Shown one piece after another: positions 21,487-33,380 of a stretch of DNA of 64,000 nucleotides. A model generated the notes under the pieces. The model had not been told where the DNA came from, ran no database searches, and saw nothing but the letters and a program-made list of their open reading frames with translations. This DNA is from Cryptomeria japonica (Eukaryota; Streptophyta; Pinopsida; Cupressales; Cupressaceae), in assembly GCF_030272615.1 (NCBI RefSeq), contig NC_081409.1:21082260-21146259 (forward strand), read 5' to 3'. The translations under genes and the position numbers were made by a program. The first letter of the stretch is position 1. Every line of letters starts with the position of its first letter.

Positions 21487-24193
21487 TCACTTTAGTGACT
21501 CAATCCGACTGTCGGAGGCTTCTATATCCCAAATGGACTCAAGATTCAGAAATTGGCTAGTACTAACAGGTTCATCTTCATTCTGGGTTTGGTATTCAAA
21601 AATGTCTTCATCTTCATGTTGAATTTGAGTCTGTGATCCATCATATTCATTTGTCTCAACACTAGCACTAGCAGTAGCACAACCAGCTTTTAAAGTGTTA
21701 CACACCCCTTGTCTTTCACACATGGAATTCTAGATTGCCAGTGCCCTATCATATGGAAAATCTCTAACATTATACTGGGTTACAAACGCCCTCAAGCAAG
21801 TTTCCAAATTCTTGTCTAATTTATTTTTGATCTTTTATTTCAAAAGCCCTAATGCATTGAAAACTCTCTCATCTTCCACCGACCCCAATATCATTGTTTG
21901 ACATAAATCAACAAGTTTCAAATATTCTGGTATTGCAATACGCAATGCTTCACTTTGATCTATCCTTTTCCAAAGCCTTGTGATTGATCCAGGTTCAAAT
22001 GGATTCTCCAAGTTAACCAACTGTTGTTTCATAACCAATGCAAACTATTTACATTGTTTTCTAAGATGATCTAAATTTAAAATTCCTTGTATTGGCTGTC
22101 CATTGCAATATGCATCTATTAAAAATGTCAATATCAATTCCTCTAGTTTTTTATGAAACATATTTGCGTCATTTGGATTATCTCCAATTGAATGCCAAAA
22201 TTGAGGATACACACAACCCATGGCTTCAAGTATTTCTTCTCAAGGGAATCTTTCATGAATCTTAGTTGAAAGTTCATATGCAATAGACTTCAAATTATCA
22301 CTAACAGATTTAACAATCCTATCAAAATCTTCCTTTTTAACTGGTAGTGCTCTGCCTCGCTTGGTCATCTTATATTGGTGCATTGGTATCTGAAATCCTT
22401 TTACAAAGACACATAACTCATTTTTTGTATTGAACTGTAAAAAAATTTCAGCATGATTCAAATCTATAATTATCTGCCACCTAAAAAAATCTGGGCTTTG
22501 CCCTGTTAGATCTCAATATAGACCATCTAGGCTCAAGCATGTCATGTTACGTAGAGTGCTATGCTCATTGATATACATAGTTCTATCTTGGGATTTCTTA
22601 ACAAGTTTGTTCATTGAATCCAACATGGGAAGAAGACTAGCTACAGTTAACAGAGTCTCTATATCACTTAACTTATTGAAGAGATTGGGAGCTTTGTCTA
22701 CTGTGAGGTGTTGCTCATACATTAGTTCGATCAATGATTGATATTCTATTAGAACTCGTTTTGCTGGTCCATGCAAGGAGATCCATCTGGTCTCAACATC
22801 CCTGAGAAGCTTGTTTCCTCTTGTTAGTCCCTCTACAAAAATCTGACATTCTGCAAAATGTTTAGGACTTCGGCAGAAGTATGAGTGGAGCTCATGGACC
22901 AGATCTTCAAATTATGACACTGTAGGAAAATTGCTTACAATTCTATATGCTAAATTCATTCGATGGGCGATGCAGTGAATGCCAACGATGTATGGTGCAA
23001 TACTAGTTTGTAATCTTGCGCAAAGAGTGGTCCTTTGACCTTGCATTACTATAGCTCCATCAGCTCCAACACACACCAACTTCTTGGCAATTGTCAAGTC
23101 ATCCATACCAGAAATTTCATTCAAAGCTTTCTTAACTTCCAAATATAAATTTTTTGCTGTTGAATTGCCCCTCATTTTACGAACACAGAGTAGATGAGCT
23201 AGGCAGAGGTGTTCTTTTACGGTATACACATGCATACAAACCCAAGCAGTGTTATCTAACGCTTTAATTTCATCTATGGATAATGAAATAAAATTTGACT
23301 CTTTTACACTCTCTTGTAAATTTTTCTTTTCCACCTCAGCGGGATAGTTTTCCACTTCTCATCCAGTGTTTATTGACCAATGTGACATAGGATAGTGAGG
23401 AACATTAAAAAAAGATAATAAATTACTAAATTCTAGGAAATCTTTCATAGGACGTCCTCTTTGCTAGGTTTGCATCTTTTGCTGCATGTTCAAGCCCAGC
23501 CTTGATTGTATTTCCAAATCCATTATTATGAATCAGTGTTGTTTTGTGGTTATGCTCTTCATATTCCGTGACATGCTTAACATGAAGAAATTCTTCCTTT
23601 GATTTCCATCTTACTACTAGTGTTTCCTTTCCGTCTATGATCTATTTTTCATAAACCTTACCGATATGCTTTTCTATTGTGTCAAGCTTTAGCTACATCT
23701 TCTTCTCTCTTTTATTTTTCCAGCTACAAATCTTACACCTACATTCTATTAGTTATTCACCATTATTTGGGACTAGTTTAATGAATGGGTACTTTGCTAC
23801 CCAATCAATCTTAAAACTCCTTGTCATCTCCCACTCTCACTGTATTTTTAGTTTCCTTTTTCTTTTCTTCCTACCAACATCATCTTCAATACTAGAATTT
23901 GCATCCGAGTGAAATATCTCATTGTGTGTATCCCTTAGAACATCTTCTACCATGTCGGTATTGTCATCCTCATTTCATGCATTTAACTCAATGACAATCC
24001 CACCTTGGGGTGGTGGTGAGCTACTATGAATGGGTTCTGCAACTGTAGAAGTTGATGGACCAAAAAATTTGCCAATTCCAAAAAAAGACTTTATGGTACT
24101 ATCTTTAAGTTTAAGTTTAAGTTTTGGGCATTTTGATGGCCTCCCAATCCCTTCATTTTCACCACCCTGAGGAGTCTTACCCTTGTCTAACAT
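21487..24193 (-). pseudogene. hAT-type (DUF4371/ZNF862-like) transposase pseudogene
   Basis: From 23355 down to 21487 one minus-strand frame (about 620 codons) is interrupted by five stops (22912, 22513, 22240, 22045, 21835) without a frameshift. It contains the RNase H-like core (LSIDEI, VGADGAIVMQG, GIHCIAHRMNLA), the DVETRWISLHGPAKR motif and the hAT C-terminal dimerisation signature (IPEYLKL, GSVEDERVFNALGLLK). The tail after 21723 is acidic. Farther upstream, 23460-23880 holds decayed N-terminal sequence resembling a TTF/BED zinc-finger region in other frames. The segment at 23975-24193 has GRPSKCPKLKLKLKD and KSFFGIGKFFG, probably the N-terminus. No terminal inverted repeats were found. 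Family members cut and paste DNA or serve as domesticated host proteins; this copy is dead. Confidence 0.75.
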
Positions 24194-26978
24194 CCCAATC
24201 CCTTCACCACCCTAAGGAGTCTCAGTCTAACCCTTGTGTGACATCTCAATCCATTCACCACCCTAAGGAGTCTCACCCATGTCTGACTGTGACATCTTGA
24301 GTCTTGACCTCTCACTACGAATTAAAAGTTAAAACTAATACTATAAAGTATGAAGAAATGATTACTCACCTTTATGCCTTCTCAATTCTTTGACTTAGGA
24401 ATCAAGAATGTCTGGGCTTGTGTTGTAGGATTGTAACTCTGGCCCTCCACCCTACAATGAACTTCGACTTTCCAACTCAATTTGCGGAATGCAAATCAAG
24501 ACTCGATAGCTTCCAATTTACTAATCAGACATGAACAAATTGTAAGAAAGAGTGTAAGAAATAGTGTATTTATAGAAATCCATGATTGCATTTTTGGTGA
24601 AGTGCACGGGTCCCAGGTGTCGCAATTGCCAATAAACATTTAATTTAATTGCATTTTTGGCAAGTTGTGTAGGCATGCAATGAAAATTTAATTTAAGCGG
24701 GGTGAAATGGGTTCTCGAATGCTTATAATGTTTTAATTGATATTGGCAAATTTGGCCGATGCGTGCAATGAACATTTAATTTACCATTGGCGAATTAGGT
24801 CCTAGGTACGTGGTCGTTTTACTATTGCTGGCGAATAATGGAGGTGATCTAATACCCACATCTGAGTGATTCCTGGTGAATATTATGGGCATGGACGTCA
24901 ATGATGTGTGGTCAATCGCGAAGCCAGGTTCTACAGTATGTCATTAACCCCAAAATTCTAAGCGATTTGACCATGATGTTGCCCCAGACTATTCGCGTGG
25001 AATTTTCTAATTGGTGAAGATTCACCACTAAAAAACTCTCTATTTATTATTTGTGAAAACTAATCAATCTTGCAAGTTCACTTTTGAAGTATATTTCTAG
25101 GTTACACACCTTTAGTGAAGTTTTAGATTCCTCTAATTTTGTCCTAACTACAAAGGAGCAAAAAAATCTTATAAGCTCAATAGAGGGATAGAAAAAGGCA
25201 ATAACAAGACAATCCTAGTAATACCAAGAGAAGGGAGACATCCTCAAAAGGGACATGCACCTAATAAGTGAAAACAACCAAAGAAAGAGACCATAGTGAA
25301 ATATTAACATTAGAAGTAGCAAGAGGAGTCTCCAATGAAGGATAAACAAGAAAATCAAAAGAAAAAACAACAAGATTTATAACCTAGCCTGCTAACTCCA
25401 ACAAGGTTAAAGTTCGATTTGGAAAAAAGAGACATCATGCTTTCATCAATAATATTAGTTTACAAAATACTTCTATGTAGGAGGAGAAACCCAAATCTCA
25501 TAAAAGAGCCACAAATGTGTAGTTAATGAGAATTAATGAACTTCAAGAAAAGATAAGAGATTTAGCATCTACCATAGTGGATAAATATGATGGAGAGCTC
25601 TTGCACAGAGACTATTAGTTGACATAAATCAATCTAACCTACAAAAAATATACTTTTCTATCCAAAGGTTTTAATTTATAAGAAAAACTAGTGCAAGATA
25701 CCATGAATGGTATTGTGAAGAATGTGATAAAATATGACCCCATATCACATCTTAAAAATGCCCATTCATGCTCAGACATAACTCACACATATGTGGAAAA
25801 AATACTAATTTCCCCACCTACACGTATACACATACACATACACATGTGATAACTCTTAGAATAGTATGCATTTATCTTTTTGTAAGGAATATGCCATAAC
25901 TTGTCATAATTGTCATACAGGACAGAAGGTGCTCCTACACATTTTCATAACCATTACTACATGTTATCATAGTAATATATCATGTAGCTACCATAGCTAT
26001 ACCCTTCATCTGGAATGAGACAAATCTCGTGCCCCACTCTAATTATATTTTAGCTTACATGCATTTCCTATGTCACTAAGAACGGATAACTAAATATTTA
26101 TCTCTCTTCTTTGTGTAGGGCATCCAATTACCCTCTCCATGATTGTTGGAGGCACAAAGTTATTTATCATAAAGTAATGAAATGAAATACATTATTCTTA
26201 GGATTGTAAGGTGAATCTCACCTAGCCCTAGAAACAATAACTATATTGAAGTGAACACCCCTCTTCATCAAGGAAATCACTAAGATTCCCTACAACAAGT
26301 GAGCGGGGATGTACATAACTGAGATAAGGACAATTTTTTTTAATTTTTTTTTAATGAATTCCTCAAGAAAAAGGCTAGTAAGGAGGGAGTATATTCCCTT
26401 GTACAAAGTTCATGCAAGGTATATGGCATATCTATCTTAGCTATTAAGGACGTAAACATTTACATAGTTTTCAAGATCATATGTATGATCATCATTTTCA
26501 ACTAGTATGACCATGTAAATGGTTTGGGTTTCAAAATAGACTATATCCACCTGTGGATGTGCAATAAGAGCTCAAATTAGATTTTTTTCCAATAATAATA
26601 TGATTTCCAAACATATACAAATAAATAGGGTAAGAAGAATATATATTCATTCTCAATTATTTGGAATTAAAAATAATCCCATCTAAACCTATATAATTAT
26701 TGTGCAAGTGTAATATTAAAGTCCTTAAATTATATTTTCACTATCACCTAAATTTAATTAGATCCCTCTTTACTCAACAATAGTATGATATCAAATTGAT
26801 GTAGATATTTACCTACCATTTGTCAAAATTTCAATAAGAAAACTAAGAGAATAGATCATTCACCATATAATGTGAATTTTTTTTTAAAAAATACCACATA
26901 ATTTTCATATTTTAAAAGAAATGTTCTAAAACTGTAAGTAGAAAAAGCTTATAAGCACACCTTCAACCTAAACACAAT
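24194..26978. other. AT-rich intergenic DNA, no gene seen
   Basis: Near 24175-24290 a roughly 55-base segment (CACCACCCTAAGGAGTCTCA words) is repeated about three times, overlapping the transposase N-terminus. Near 24600-24780 the phrase AACATTTAATTT recurs. Beyond that I see no frames, RNA genes or structured elements. Confidence 0.5.
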
Positions 26979-26989
26979 TCACACTCTAA

Positions 26990-27105
26990 ACAACACCATC
27001 CAGAAAAACGAAGCAGGTAAATATTGATAACGCAGGTAAATATTGTTAACGCTCACAAAGATCTGTAAATATTGACAACACCATCCAGAAAAACGAAGCA
27101 TCTGT
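26990..27105. repeat. Local direct repeats
   Basis: CACCATCCAGAAAAACGAAG occurs near 26993 and again near 27080, and GCAGGTAAATATTG twice between 27014 and 27050. They form part of a patch of local duplications that overlaps the RLP-like fragment. Confidence 0.65.
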
Positions 27106-27373
27106 ACCTCCATTCTATGTGAAAGCGCAACAAAGCAATCAGAAAAATAAATCCCACCCCATAACATAATCCCACTGCCACTTCCATTATTTCTGCATCT
27201 GCAACTACTGTATTATTTGACTCTACCTGGTTACCTCTTTCATCAAAACCAGAGTTCTGTGTTCTATTCTCGAGGGGAGGCCCTGTAAGAGTTCTGTGTT
27301 CTATTTCTGCATCTGCAATTACTGTATTATTTCTGCATCTGTAAGAGGGATAGAAATCTCTCTTACATCCCAC
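27053..27373 (-). pseudogene. Probable RLP C-terminal fragment (membrane segment and tail)
   Basis: A 106-codon frame ends with an acidic stretch, a hydrophobic segment (VAVGLCYGVGFIFLIALL) and a basic, aromatic tail (RFHIEWRYRCFVFLDGVV). This order and wording resemble the C-termini of plant receptor-like proteins, including the gene at 48440 (WAVGLGLSYGLGFSVVIGVL followed by RKRAFDFYDVV). The upstream part repeats NNTVIADAEI/NNTVVADAEI, mirroring DNA duplications of TTCTGCATCTGCAA and GAGTTCTGTGTTCTAT. No leucine-rich repeats remain upstream. It could also be a chance frame with a hydrophobic run. Confidence 0.4.
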
Positions 27374-28384
27374 ACGAGTCTAATGTTGTCATCCATTTAT
27401 ATATGATAACTTAAAATATGCAAAGGGTTATCAAGGACACTTGTATAACTATTTTGAACATTTCCAATAATGAGAAATCTACACAAGTTTGCTACACAAT
27501 CTCATGGCTACTTGCTACTACAACAACCCCTAAAGGTACCATAGAATGGCCAATACAGAAATATTTGTAGTCCCATATGCTAAAAACTACAAAAAGTGGA
27601 TTATGGAACAAACAAAATATATGTAGTTCTTGGCCAATATAGCTATAAATAGTTTTGTCTATAACCATTAAATCTTTGTTAAATTAGTAAAATTTAAACT
27701 ACTAAAATAAAGACATAATCTATATAAAAGTAAAATAAAAGGATCGTTACCCATAAAATAAAATCATGTGCTGTGATAAAATTTGTAGGAAACATGTTTT
27801 TTAATATTAATATATGATACTTTGAAGAGTCTACCATTAGAAATATAATTTACAACTACATGTGAACATTGAATATTATTTGGAAGTCAGTTTGGTGTAA
27901 AGAAACTGTTACGATTTGACTTGATTCGAAAACGTCCTCAACACGCGCCGAACAGTTCGCTACTTTGTAAGAATTCATCAATGAATGCTTAAGTCAATTA
28001 CCTTTCGTATTCCTGACAAATATGGGAATTCACCATGGTATCATTGAATTTAATTTTATTTGAATTTTAAATAACTTGGAATTAATTTGTGTATAATCTA
28101 TGTCTTAACGTCCATCATTTTAACTGATGGAGATAATCTAATTATAGTTGTTATTTTGAACCCGTTAACAAATTGCCCCAAACTTATCTTACTTCCTTCC
28201 AACTAGTTGTTAGTTGTTGAGATAAGCACGGGAAATGTAATTTGCACATTATGGTGTTGCATGGAAAGGCAAACCCTAAGTCGTTTTTAGTCATCTAATC
28301 AATTAATATTGATCCAAACTAATTCATACTAAAAATCTACTTAAGAAAATCAATACAACATTTTCATGGGATTATATGAATAAA
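27374..28384. other. AT-rich intergenic DNA, no gene seen
   Basis: No supported frame, RNA gene or ordered repeat. Confidence 0.5.
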
Positions 28385-28650
28385 ATTAGAACATACTAGC
28401 ATATTGTAAGATTATTTTTTTAATTTATAATCAAAACTACCAACATCCAATTTGATAAGTGTCAAAACTTGCCAACATCAACTTTGATCATAAAACATAT
28501 GTTAACTTCAAAATACTCACATTTCAATTACTCTCACAATTAATTAATCTATAATTAATTTCTTGTTAATATACAATTTATTGTGTTAGCTTAAATTATA
28601 ATTATTTTTTATTCGGTTTAAGAATAAGAATTGTGAAAAGCAATATCTGA
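28385..28650 (+). repeat. Dispersed repeat R1, copy 1
   Basis: About 265 bases starting ATTAGAACATACTAGCATAT recur at 45890-46165 in the same orientation with few differences and small indels. The shared sequence includes TTTGATAAGTGTCAAAA, AATTAATTTCTTGTTA and TTATTGTGTTAGCTTAAAT. No terminal repeats or coding were seen, so its class is unknown. Confidence 0.75.
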
Positions 28651-31456
28651 AACAACAACCAACAACAAAACAACAACATAGAGACACTATCTCTGATGTC
28701 CAAATTGATCTTGCAACAATAGAGTAAACTATATTCAACGATGGCAACAATATTGTAAGTAGTTCATCCTAGAGTCAATGGACTTGCAACCCACAAAACA
28801 ATAGATATAGATAAACTGCGCCTATTTTTAAGAAAACACTAGATACCCCCAGACTCTAGAAAACAAAAATTGTACTCTATCTCAATACATTATGTCATTG
28901 TCTTTGAATGTTCCTTCCTGCACCCATAAATTGTTTTGACTCGTGCATGGGGGAAAGCAATTCGTTTCTTTTCTTATGCAACCTTCACAATTCATAAAAG
29001 CTCCAAGTGTTGAGCATGAAAAATTTCATAACAAGTATTTCATCCTTATTCAAACCATTAAATTCACTTTAGGGGTTTGACTAAGAAGAATAATCCCTCG
29101 ACGATAAACTCTCACTATTCTCTATAGACACCACAATTTTAGATATCAAAGTTGAAGAGAATGTTATAGGTCATAGGGGTGTATGTTGTTTACATAGATT
29201 TAGGTAAAAACCTTACTCGTGGGAATCAATTTTTCTAGTACTAATTAAATTGGAATGCAAAAGATATCATCTTATAGTTTATTAGAGTACTATTGTTGCA
29301 CATTTTTTACACTCCAATTCAAAAGTTTTTTTTAATAATGGGTAGATGGATAAAATATTTATGTTGTAACATTCTTATAATGGTTATTGTATATTCAACA
29401 TTAGGAGGTAGAGGACTTGGTATTTTAGTAATATTTTTGAAACAATGGGATTTTAGACCTCTAAGCTAAAACGATCTCAAGGTCCTTTTGTAACATTGGA
29501 ACATAAATAGGCCTTATTATTGTCCTAAACAAGAAAGCTAGGTGTTGAGATTATGTTCTTTAATTGAAAAAGAATGAGATAGTGATGTGTGTGTATGTAA
29601 TCTAGACTAAAAATGACAAAATGATTAAATTTAATTGTATACAGTAGATATAGGATGAAAAGCATGAACAACAAGATAGATATGAGATGAGAATACATAG
29701 AGGAACTGTGATCCAAAATTTGAAGCTAACTATAGAGTATATAAGCTCTGGGTGCCCTAGTCTAAAAGTGATGAAGGTTGTGGAAGATGACTAAAAATGC
29801 GATTAGGAGGCTCTACACATCTATCTCTCAAAAAATTGGGTCATTATAGAGAAAAAAGGGTGTTAGGAACCCTAGTATTCCATCTATTCAACACCCATCA
29901 TAGTCTATCACTATTTACTGTGCTCTTCTATAGCTCTCTCACTATTAGATTTGAACCTACACACACATAAAAGAGGAAAATGGTTGTGTTGTATAAGGGC
30001 TTGCCTAATTCAAACCCTATGTTTGTGTTCCCACCTCCACAACAACTATGATGAGTGATAGAGTGCATGCCCTTGCAAAGATAGAGGCTAAATCAATGGT
30101 GAAATATTTAAATGGCATGATTCCCTTTAGTAATTTGATTCTCTTTTGGAAGTCCTGCAAATAATAGTGCAATAAAAGAATGAAAATAAATGACAAATAT
30201 GAATCCATTCTTGACCATAGAATTCTTGTAGTCTACTTCTTTATATATTTATAGCTCTATATTTGATTATATTGTAATGTGATTACTAGATAGTCTTATC
30301 TACCTTAGGGCCTTATGAATGATCGAAGATGTCCTTTATATAGGGATTACAAGGTTATTTTAAATATAGATTAGAAAATAATGATCAAATGCAAATAATT
30401 CTTAGACCAAATCACTAATAATGAAGGTGGACACTTGCAATAATAAAATTTGAGCTTCTTTTAGAGGGACTAGAGCATTAAAGAATAGGTCCACTTAAAA
30501 GGGAACCTTCAAAAGGGGAAACTTAAAATGTCAGGATCCTAAACATAGGACCTAGTCTTCGATTTTATATTTGATGATGATTAAGTTATAGGCTTATCAG
30601 TAAAATTATAGGGTAGGATAGAGCACAAATGGTCTTAAAATGATCTAATAGAAACCTCACTAAAGTAGGTACTAGATAAACTTTAAATTTTTTAACGTAA
30701 ACAATTTATGACACAATATTTAGCCCCTACTTTAGTGAAAGTATGATCTTATGCTCATACTCATAGTAAAGAAATATAGAAGTTGAGAGCAAGGCACTCT
30801 AGGGATAGGATAACACTAAGTTGAGGGATTTGCAAGCTCTAGAGCCTAGGATCTTTTCAACCTACACAAGAATACTCAAAAAAGGATACACTTACTAAGG
30901 ACATAAAAGGAACACAAAGGACAAAAAAGGATAGTAGTAATAAGACAAACAAAGGTTCCAATTCAACTAGGTGAAGAGACTTCAATTAAAAATTTATGCC
31001 AAATATTAAGTATCATTCCCAAAATGCTATTGTAAAGACACACGGACTTTTAGAAAGAGACAAAAGCATACACCACTAAGACGATATTCCATGGTTTGCA
31101 AATCAACAAGTGTGATGTGTTGGGGGTCCACAGACATTCCAAGCTACATGAATTTACCTAGCTAATAAGTCGTGTTATGTTTGGTCATTCATATATGGAT
31201 AAGTGCAAGAAGATGAGCACAATTTTGGGGAAGTTTGTGCATTGGGAAAGATACCACTAGAAATGGGTACCTATTATGCTTCAGAGCCTGAAACTAAAAT
31301 TCAATAATGATTGCCCATTTTTTAAATAGTAGGTAACCATTATTTAAAAAACAAGTAATGTTATCTTAAATATATATATTTTTTAAAAAGGTACCCATTA
31401 TTTTTAAGTATTTTTTATTAATTCCTACAAACTCATTTTCACACCATAAATAATGA
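28651..31456. other. AT-rich intergenic DNA, no gene seen
   Basis: Only short chance frames occur. A segment near 30710-30780 (TTTAGCCCCTACTTTAGTGAAAG, then a GCTCATACT word) loosely recalls the purine-tract boundary of elements B and C (TTTAGCCCCCACTTTAG) and may be a remnant of a distant relative. Confidence 0.4.
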
Positions 31457-31484
31457 GTACCCATTACATTTAAATAATGGGTAC
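31457..31484. repeat. GGTACC-centred inverted repeats
   Basis: GTACCCATTA (31457-31466) and TAATGGGTAC (31475-31484) form a perfect 10-bp stem with an 8-base loop. Variants of ATGGGTACC/GGTACCCAT recur at about 31268, 31330, 31390 and 31480. This could be a decayed miniature inverted-repeat element, but no boundaries can be set. Confidence 0.45.
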
Positions 31485-31813
31485 CTATTATTTAAAGTTT
31501 GAAATTCCAACCTGCCCTTTGCATTAGGTTTCAGCTCGGCAACTAGGCTTGGTGAGCCCGACCCTTAGCCTTGGACCTACAAGTACAAGGATATGTCAAT
31601 AACAATGGGAAATACTGACTTTCAACATATATCTATAGCCTTCTTTGACATAACTGTTTGATGAAATTAAAACACATTATAGATTATGGTGTGTAGATTT
31701 CAAATATGTAATTTTTTTTGGATTTTTGGAATTTTTTTTTCTATTTTTTAATTATTATTTTTATGAAAATCATATTTTTAATTTATTTAATAAACTTTGT
31801 ATTATTTACATTT

Positions 31814-33342
31814 GAGGGTCCAAGAGTTAGTATTTTGTGTCAATGTAGGCCTAGGTTGAGTTCATTCTTCTTAGGTTTGCTTTTTTGTGTAAATAGTGGG
31901 TTTGAGTAGGTGGTTGACCTTCTTGATGGTCAAAATTGTCAAAACTTGGTATAGGCATTAGGTAGGTTTAAATAGGTCTTATAAATGTTTGAAAAGTCGT
32001 ATGTGATGACTTGGAATAGGTCTTATAGGTTGGAGAGACCAAAAGTGCAAAATTCACAAAGTTGCAAAAAGTTGTCATGACAACTTTTGTCCTGAATTGG
32101 TTAGCAGTGGAGTTAGGGTTTGTTCAACGCCCTAGGAGGACTCCACACATGGGAAAGCTCTAAATGCCCTCTCTTACACATTTAACAAGGTTAGAGAAGT
32201 GTGTGATGTAACTTCAACAATTGAAACTACTCATTTTCAGTCTTGTTGACAACATTTTGGTTTGATTTCACTCATTTTGCAATTGAATATGGATTGAATC
32301 CATTGATTCAGAAATGGATTGAGTTACTCTTATGTGCTATTGTGTTTTTTTTTCAATTTAGAGTTTTGTAAATATTGTTCATTGGTGTTTTCTTGCTTAA
32401 GTTTGCAAGCAACCAGTTTTGGCTTGTATATAGTAGTTTTCTAGTAAATATGATTGCCCCATGAGTTTCAAACGTGCTGAAATCATGGATAATTGGGACA
32501 TGATAGGAAACCACCTATAAATTGTACATATTTAGGTTCAAGTTCTGGAGAAAAGTATAAGTATGACTGTCACCTTGTTCTAGGCGAGTCCACGAGCAAC
32601 CAGGCTAGAGGAAATAAGGTGAAAATGAAGTGCTAAGTGTAGGGGTGTGTGCCAAATCACCATTTCAGAGTTTGGAGGGGTCCATGGAGTTGGGACAGAG
32701 TTTTCCATGCAAGGAGGATATTTTACAAATCTATTTGATGCAAAAACCACAACTTGTTCATTCACTGCTCGTTAAAGGCCTAGTAAACCCTTCAAAACCT
32801 TGATTTTTGGGTTAGTACATTGTACGGTGAAACCAGGGGTCAAAACCAAAAAAATCCTTTAGTGCTAGGTGTATCTTTGAAGAAAATCCAAACTTATTTT
32901 GGGGTCTTTTGCATCATTTTCCTTCAACCCCTAGAAAACCGGATTTGGAGGCCTAATCGGGGCTCATTCCTTGTAGCCCTTTTCTAGGCAAGATTTTGAA
33001 ATCGGTAAGAAACCTAATGATTGCAAAAAACTAATGGACCCTAAATGCATTCAAAACATGTTAGAAGATACCTGCACACCTCTGCATCATCCCACAATAG
33101 CAGTAGGTCAGTTTGACAAGTTGAAGCCAAGAGGCCAGAATTGAGCACCTGAGAAGCATTGTGAATTGATAGGGTTCCTAACCAAAACACCAAAAGAAAA
33201 CACCTTAGAATGGTCAATAATCAAGCCCTAGAAGAGATTGAGAAGGAATTGGAGGTATAGAGTGCAATTAGGCTTGGCGAGTTGGTGGAATTGAGCAACA
33301 CCAACTAGGTGAAGTGTTGAGCGGGCTTGGTAAACCCCATCA
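31814..33342 (+). repeat. Element D 5' LTR (5' truncated)
   Basis: It aligns with 38103-39628 from GAGGGTCCAAGAG to AACTAGGTGAAGTGTT and extends about 25 bp farther to its natural end in CATCA, just before the PBS. It lacks the start that is seen at 38009-38102. It contains a 22-bp palindrome at 32067-32088. Confidence 0.85.
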
Positions 33343-33345
33343 AAT

Positions 33346-33357
33346 TGGTATCAGAGC
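33346..33357 (+). other. Element D primer binding site (initiator Met tRNA type)
   Basis: TGGTATCAGAGC, 3 nt after the LTR end, is the standard complement of the 3' end of plant initiator tRNA-Met. Confidence 0.9.
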
Positions 33358-33380
33358 CTATAAGATTTGGGTGAAAAGAG

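Noticed and set aside
27053..27373. A small intact membrane-protein gene
   Set aside because: The N-terminal half arises from local DNA duplications, and the C-terminal half is better explained as the tail of a lost RLP.
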